Positions 28,091-33,387 of a stretch of 33,387 bases of DNA are shown piece after piece. Under the pieces are notes generated by a model, which saw only the letters and a list, made by a program, of their open reading frames with translations, ran no database searches and was not told the origin of the DNA. Position numbers and translations under genes: made by a program. This DNA is from Gymnopilus junonius. Its lineage: Eukaryota > Basidiomycota > Agaricomycetes > Agaricales > Galerinaceae. Numbering within the stretch: position 1 is the first letter of the stretch; each line of letters begins with the position of its first letter. The DNA lies in contig JADNYJ010000351.1 of NCBI GenBank assembly GCA_015501075.1, positions 1-33,387 on the forward strand, given 5' to 3'.

Positions 28091-30023
28091 TCAAGATAAA
28101 TATTGTAGATAGTAAATACTATCTACCCTGTACAGCGTATTAATACCTGTGGGTTGATCAGTTAGTGTCTTGTCAGCATGTGAACAAGAAGGTACTTGCC
28201 AGTCCGGATGAGGGAGGAGCACTGAATCGCCATGATTCTGCTCAATCTTGTCCTCATAGGAGATCGGGTCCGAATCCCACATCATCTTGTACATATCGTC
28301 CCGGCTCTGTTGAGCCATTTTAGTAACAACATTCCCATCTGCACTAATATAGTGTGATCCGAGATGAAGGGACTCACCGATCAGTGGTGGTGGTGGAAGG
28401 TCTTCTTCCCCAAAGGAGATATACTCCTCATCATCATCCACATAGGCGAGATCACCTTGTGACACTACCCCATTCATATGATTCCAGTCTTCCGCCATAA
28501 GTGGTTCAGAATTGACTGCCATGTGAGAAGGATCTGGGGTCAGTGCCCGATAGGGCTCAGGACCAAAGAGATCATTGTAGATCTCGGTCATCATCAATGA
28601 CCCCGATGCAACATCCTCTGTGGTGGTGCTACTGTGTATATGCACAGTGCTACTCATTCCCACATTGTCGGTGATCCTACTTGCACCCGTATTAAGGGCG
28701 ACTTCCTCGAATCTACTCGAGGTGGCAATGGTCAGGGCAACCCCGATCTGAGACATCAGGTCCCATGATTTCCTAAAAGAGGGGTATGGCGCCATTCCCT
28801 GAGTGGGGTTCTTCCAGGTGCCTTCACAGACTTTGCGAGAGGTAATAGTACCTCTCCCACTAATCTCAACAACATTGTGAGTAGTGGGGACTGGGTGCGA
28901 TTTCTCTAGTGGCAGGAAATGCACCGTCGATGTGAGCATGAATGGCTCTTCATCAGAGTCCTCAACAAAGCGCGCTGACTTTGGCTTAAAGCCAGCGCAG
29001 CGGGGTTTCCTCTTGGGGTACTCCTTTTTCTGTGAACTGCTGGGGTTACCAGCATTCTGCTGATCGGAGTGGCATGGTTCAGGACCTTTCCCTTTGATTG
29101 CAGTATTGTGCTGCGCATTTGCATTGCTAGCCTGTTGGTTTTTGGGCTGGCTGTCCTTAGGCAGGTGGAGCTGCTTCGGCACATAGAATGTGCCACACTT
29201 AGGTTGCTCATGCTGCTTAAGGTGCCCAAATCGGGCAGCCCATGTGGTGCGAATGCTGTCAAAGAGATCTTTCAGTTCCATATTTGGAACTGAGTTTTGC
29301 CTAGTGAAATCTTCCATCATCTACTGATAAACGGATTCTCTCTTGCAATGTGACATTCATGGCAAGTGGAAGATTCATGAGTAGAATGAGGCAAGCCATG
29401 GATTGCGAAACCATGGGTACCATGATGGAGGCGCTGGATGTCATTGTGGCATTTGTATCATTGATGGATGGGAGACGCCCGTAATGAAATTGGAACTTGG
29501 TGAGCTGGGGGTTGGGATCAGAGAGATCAATCTTGAGATTCATGAGGACCCTAAAGTCCTCGAGGGTCTTGATGAACATCTCCTTGGAGTACTTTGTCTT
29601 GATCCAATCCCATGCTTCAGCCGCAGACAGGGTTTTAACCTGGTCCCAAATACCAGTATCGAGGCACATGGCCAGAAGGCTGAGTGCCTTGGAATTCTTG
29701 GAGTTGAAACTCTCCAATTTATGGTGGTACGTTTCCTCGGCGGCAGTCCAGTGAGAGAAGTGGGCATTGTACAGGTTAAGATCACCCTGGGTAGGCCCGA
29801 TGGCAGGAGTGGTGTTGGTGGCATGAGTGCCAGTGGGAAATGATGGTTCCCTAATTTGTTGCTCTAGAGGAGTGGTGAGGGTTCCCTCAAGGATGGCTTT
29901 AACATCCATATGGAGGATGATGGCCTCCATCTTCGATGCCCATTGGCGGTAGTGATGACCATCGAATTTAGGAAGGTCGGAGGCAGTGAAGGAGATGGAA
30001 GTGGTGTTCTTGATGGAAGACAT
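28091..30023 (-). pseudogene. Copia gag with long acidic extension, no zinc knuckle seen
   Basis: Starts at ATG 30023: SISFTASDLPKFDGHHYRQW, the common LTR-copia gag opening, then a helical part (KALSLLAMCLDTGIWDQV, AAEAWDWIKTKYSKEMF). Near 29320 a 1-nt shift changes frame: VDDGRFH stop in one, MEDFTRQNSVPNMELKDLF in the other. A basic linker follows (KKEYPKRKPRCAGFKPKSAR) and then about 300 residues that are acidic and Thr/Ser/Pro-rich (AYVDDDEEYISFGEEDLPPP). I see no C-x2-C-x4-H-x4-C motif between the capsid part and the protease, where one is usual. The frame stops at 28091; protease is in another frame. Confidence 0.85.
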
Positions 30024-30239
30024 TTTGTTGAGTTGTTTGGATGGTTGGAATTTCTGGGTTGAGAAAAAGGCTGGGTTGTGTCAGTGACAGGTGTGTAAGA
30101 AGCATGCTAAAAAAGGAAAGCACTGCTAAAAATACCTGTGCCAGACATGGAATTAACCCCTTAAGCACAATTTGTCCAGACAGTGACAGATGTCCAGGCC
30201 CACATGACAAGGCCCTATACAATGTTGCGCATGGTAGCG

Positions 30240-30440
30240 AACAATTGTGGGAGAGCATTCTGTCTTGCGACGAACAGCTGTGGTCGATGTTCTGCCTGAC
30301 GGTGAACTATCTTCCCAGGTAGAAGTAAGCTACAGACCAATGCTAAGCAGGTTCTGCACAATGGCGAACTATGCTAGACAGGTTCTGCCCTAAGGCGAAC
30401 TCGATGTCCAGCAGGTTCAGCAATAGCAACAGCATGCTTT
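30240..30440 (-). repeat. Degenerate short repeats in the copia leader
   Basis: Between the primer site and gag, units like CAGGTTCTGCACAATGGCGAACTATG recur in diverged form on the plus strand (GGTTCTGC at about 30351 and 30382, GTTCTGCC at about 30290; GGCGAACT at about 30365 and 30394, GGTGAACT at about 30300). Spacing is about 30-60 bp. Possibly regulatory or structural leader repeats. Confidence 0.4.
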
Positions 30441-30445
30441 GCTAT

Positions 30446-30459
30446 CGGGGCCCATAACC
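30446..30459 (-). other. Copia primer binding site complementary to the tRNA-iMet anticodon arm
   Basis: The plus strand reads CGGGGCCCATAACC, the sequence expected for the anticodon stem-loop of eukaryotic initiator tRNA-Met (anticodon CAT). The element strand is thus complementary to it, three bases after the LTR end. Drosophila copia is known to prime from a half tRNA-iMet cut in the anticodon loop; this looks the same. It is not a tRNA gene: no acceptor or other arms flank it. Confidence 0.7.
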
Positions 30460-30462
30460 TAT

Positions 30463-30891
30463 TGAGCAGCAATAGTGCACACAGTGGCAAACCACTGCAT
30501 GCACAATGCGCTCTGCATAGTATCGATGTAGCTACTAGGCTTACCTGGGTTGTGAGAGGCTAGTGCTAAGGTGACTACTTAGGCTACTACTTAGAAGTGC
30601 AAATGACTTGGATTAGGATGCTGTTTGGAGTGCCCTTATATACCTACAGGACATGCAGTGACTAACTACATATGAGTAATGCATAAGGCAATTACTCAGC
30701 TAATTACTATGTAATTACTAATATCTACTCATAAGATGAGTAATATGCTCACTAAGTGATCACATGTTTTAGTCATATAAGAGGACTGTGATACTCTGTT
30801 GTCACTGGATCTAGTCACATATAGACGCATCTGATCACGCGTGTCATGTGAGTCATGTGATGTAGTCACATGGACACTTATCATGTCAACA
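30463..30891 (-). repeat. 5' LTR of the copia element (429 bp)
   Basis: Longer than the other LTR by about 31 bp inserted near 30481-30511, a segment with a small hairpin (AGTGG ... CCACT). The rest aligns without large gaps to 24137-24533. Confidence 0.93.
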
Positions 30892-30961
30892 CAGTTAGCA
30901 TTGATTAAAGTCTGGTTTGGTCTCAGTTAATTTCCAGTTAATTAACTGGACTTCCAAACAC
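30892..30961 (-). repeat. Truncated MITE copy next to the copia LTR
   Basis: Read on the minus strand from 30961: GTGTTTGGAAGTCCAGTTAA then TTAACTGGAAATTAAC, matching the left end of the MITE at 6175 (TTAACTGGAAATTAACC, then the related AAGACCTAACC). TA follows outside at 30962-30963. The copy is cut at the copia LTR border; its other half is not found on the far side of the copia element. Confidence 0.6.
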
Positions 30962-30963
30962 TA

Positions 30964-31502
30964 GCTGGACCCTTCAAACTCTGGCACCTATTTATTTGAT
31001 AGTTTTAGTACAGCTGTACCATTGTACCCTGAATCTCTTATCTTATGTATATACATGAACAACTATATCAATATCTGCATCAAAGGACTTGACAATACTG
31101 TCATGAAAACCTTTATCCTAATGCATTCTCATCATCAGATTATTGAACCAGAGTCTGTTAAGAAATTGAGTAGTGTGTGGCAAAATGCAGCTATATTTAG
31201 ATTTGACTTATTATTATAAGTTTAAAGGGACTTTATTCAAATCCAGTGGTCGCACTGGGCAGCGAGGTGCGAATGCAAAGCGTGCAGCCTATCTGTTACA
31301 TGCCAGCAGTGACATGCCTTCCTGGTTTCTGGCTCAGGCCGAAACCATCTCCTTTTCTCCTTTCCTCGGCCTGTGTCTCCCAGACATGTCTCAAGGATGA
31401 CAGGCAAGCTCATCTCACCTTTGCTTTCTGCACTCACTCCTCGCTGCCCCTGCTGTAGGAACTTTTCTGCAGGTATCTTATCTACATCACTATGTTCAAA
31501 TT
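30964..31502. other. No gene seen; leader of the DIRS-like element may begin here
   Basis: AT-rich to about 31220, then more GC-rich up to the gag start at 31503. The GC-rich part (31230-31500) may be the 5' terminal region of the downstream retroelement. No terminal repeat could be verified, because the other end lies outside the window. Confidence 0.4.
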
Positions 31503-32937
31503 ATGAGTGATGGAAACACCTCAAAGGCTAAAACAACAGCGGGTGCGATTGCAATGAAAGGAAAGAATAGAGAGGGAGAAGTTGGGAGAGATGAAGGGGC
31601 CGGACCTACTGAAGAGACTGGAGGATCCTCAGCCTCAGGTGGCACAAAGCAAGCCACTGAGCGCTCAGCGACTCAGTCTTCAGGAGAGGCTTCAGGATCC
31701 CAGGCCCAAGAGCAAGGAGAAGAGTCTGCAGGATCGACTGACCAAACCATCCACATTGATGCCAACTCTTGTTGAGAGGATGACGACAGACAACAGGAGC
31801 TTGATGGTATCATCCGAGAACTCAGGAAAGGCAATCTTGGAAAGCTCGATGCAACAGCTCAAATCTGTCAATTCATTGGATCATTCGAAGGAATGTCGAA
31901 GCAAGAGAAAGAGGTCACTATCAGATCGTATTTGGGAGAGATCAACGTGACCGAGAGCCGACCAGGACCAGGTGTTTCCGGGATGGAAGATGAAGCCTTG
32001 TCAGAGGGAGCCAGCAAAAGAGTGACTTCACAAGTCTCTGCAGCTCGAAGCACCAGGACCGATCACTACAGGGACAATGTCGACGACTTCATTGACTCAG
32101 TCACTGGGAACTCGGCTCGGGGAGGTGATGGAGATAGTGACGGAGATGATGAACCTGCCAGTAAGCATCACAAGCTCAAACGCTCCAACATGCCCTGGTA
32201 TGAGAGAGACCAATCCAACATCTTCACCCAATGACCTAGCTGCATTGAAAGCATGGGACTCCTCGAACTCTTCAACAGAGATTTGTCAGGAGCTGAGTTC
32301 TATGTCAAAACCTCAGCATCAGCCCCTCAAGGTTTCCCTAGTTCTCAGTGGAAGCGCATCCTCAAGGGAGAACCAGTTGATCTCGATCACGTCCTCTCTG
32401 CTCTCCACTGCACTACATTCGATGAAGAAAGAGGTGGCCGCATTGGAGACACAGCAATCTCACTTGGCACTGCCGCTCCAGCCAAGCGAGTCAAGACTGC
32501 TTCTGAATGGTCCACAGCATGGCGTCATGCAGCGAGAGCAACCAGCTTCATGTTCAAGCACCGCAAACAAGAGCTCGATGATTATGGGGAATATATCGAG
32601 TGTCTCTTTGCAGCCAAGCATGACCAGCATCCATCGCGCCATCATCCTTTATGACTCTGCCATATGCACATTCATTGCAGGTGGCCAACAGACCCTCCTC
32701 ACTGACATCGACCGCTTCACCCACCTCTATGCCGCTATTGTCATGCCCGATGGCATTGACCATGCCTCTGGATCGTATCGCCGAACCACTCGATCCAGTG
32801 CTAAATCCGAAATTTGCCACAAATTCAACAACGGGACCTGCACTGCAAGAGATGGTGAGTGCCGCTACCTCCATACCTGTAAAGGTTGTGGCCAAACTGG
32901 ACATGGAGAGAAGAGCTGCCCCAACAAGCAAAAGTGA
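31503..32937 (+). pseudogene. Gag-like ORF of a DIRS-like retroelement, CCCH plus CCHC zinc fingers
   Basis: Starts at ATG 31503 (MSDGNTSKAKTTAGAIAMKG), low-complexity Ser/Gly/Glu first, then LDATAQICQFIGSFEGMSKQ, MGLLELFNRDLSGAEFYV, SEWSTAWRHAARATSFMF. Two in-frame TGA stops (31773 and 32232) fit former CGA arginines. Near 32620 the frame shifts and continues as AIILYDSAICTFIAGGQQTL and FTHLYAAIVMPDG. It ends with a CCCH finger (C-x7-C-x6-C-x3-H, EICHKFNNGTCT ... CRYLHTC) directly followed by a CCHC knuckle CKGCGQTGHGEKSC, stop at 32935. This architecture recalls gag proteins of basidiomycete DIRS-type elements with tyrosine recombinase, but the recombinase would lie outside the window, so assignment to DIRS is inference. 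Confidence 0.65.
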
Positions 32938-33387
32938 GGTCTTCGGGATGCGGCCGAAGTATCTCAGGTATAATGTCTGGGATGAGGAAGGAGATATCAC
33001 TCATATGGAGCGGACTGGTCTGAAATAGCGGGCCCCTACCATCACCTCCTGCATTGAGTTAGATGACCCAATTGTCAATAAAACTGTTAAGGATCATCCT
33101 GATCTTTTCAAAATCACAACACCCATTAAAGTAGATGTTCTGCATGAACTTCTTAAGGGCCATCCAAACACTCCTTTCGTTGAATCCATTCTCATTGGAT
33201 TGACTGACGGCTTTTGGCCATGGGCCAATACACATAAGTTTGGTTACCCTACCATGCATGACACTCGGCGGCCAGGTACGACATCTGAGGATCCCGAGCA
33301 TTGCAGTTTCTTAGAATGGCAGGCCAACACAGAGGAAGAAAAGGGGCAGTTTTCACATCCTTTTGGCTCGGACTTGTTGCCTGGCAT
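32938..33387 (+). pseudogene. Start of the second ORF (N-terminus before reverse transcriptase), runs off the window
   Basis: Follows the gag stop in another frame: EVFGMRPKYLRYNVWDEEGD, TGLK, one TAG at 33026-33028, then an uninterrupted frame to the window end: FKITTPIKVDVLHELLKGHP, NTPFVESILIGLTDGFWPWA, NTHKFGYPTMHD. The 'L..HPN.PFV.S...GL..GFWP.A.T' segment is a conserved leader before the reverse transcriptase in a group of basidiomycete retroelements that I take to be DIRS-like. The catalytic part is beyond 33387, so intactness cannot be judged apart from the TAG. Confidence 0.6.

Larger units (their letters stand above)
24137..30891 (-). mobile_element. Ty1/copia retrotransposon, decayed
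   Basis: A 6.75-kb element on the minus strand: 5' LTR 30891-30463, primer site, gag, protease, integrase, reverse transcriptase, RNase H, polypurine tract, 3' LTR 24533-24137. Integrase before reverse transcriptase is the copia order. The LTRs begin TGTTGACATGATAAGTG and end GCTGCTCA in element orientation. All enzymatic domains are recognisable but broken by many stops and shifts. The outer flanks (ACTAT and CAGTT) do not form a 5-bp duplication. Confidence 0.93.

Noticed and set aside
30446..30459. Possible tRNA-iMet gene fragment
   Set aside because: Only the anticodon arm sequence is present and it sits exactly at the copia primer position.

Overview
The window looks like TE-rich chromosomal DNA of a basidiomycete fungus, most likely an Agaricomycete. 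Genes carry several 45-60 nt introns with GT...AG borders, there is an F-box-like protein of the usual mushroom type, and the mobile elements (a Ty3 chromovirus, a Ty1/copia element, a DIRS-like gag, hAT, TIR transposons) fit such genomes. The species cannot be named from the sequence.

Layout. 1-4.0 kb is the gene-bearing part: a U1A/U2B''-type spliceosomal protein cut by the left edge, a truncated GMC oxidoreductase pseudogene, an F-box-like gene on the minus strand and an orphan exon-like fragment. 4.0-8.8 kb is AT-rich and repetitive: a possible PIF/Harbinger end, a 572-bp TA-flanked MITE, and 156-bp direct repeats 425 bp apart. 8.8-16.9 kb holds two elements inserted into the first exon of one unknown gene: a 6,650-bp Ty3 chromovirus (488-bp LTRs, target duplication CTTTG) and a 1,266-bp non-autonomous hAT element (8-bp target duplication CACAGATC). 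17.86-22.05 kb is a 4.2-kb DNA transposon with ~45-bp inverted repeats, a 7-bp duplication and one 997-codon frame that I cannot place in a named superfamily. 22.1-24.1 kb holds a small membrane protein and a gene remnant. 24.1-30.9 kb is a Ty1/copia element on the minus strand. 30.9 kb to the end holds a MITE fragment and the 5' part of a DIRS-like retroelement that runs off the window.

The unifying theme is element decay by cytosine deamination. In-frame stops of the chromovirus, of its antisense gene, of the unclassified transposase and of the DIRS-like gag are almost all TGA where arginine (CGA) is expected, and the two chromovirus LTRs differ reciprocally as TG versus CA at former CpG sites. 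This suggests CpG methylation-based silencing in the host.

Most notable: the unclassified transposon; an intron-containing antisense gene with a cysteine cluster inside the chromovirus; an 11-nt self-priming site and a -1 frameshift heptamer in the same element; an in-frame loss of its reverse transcriptase core; and a copia primer site matching the anticodon arm of initiator tRNA-Met.
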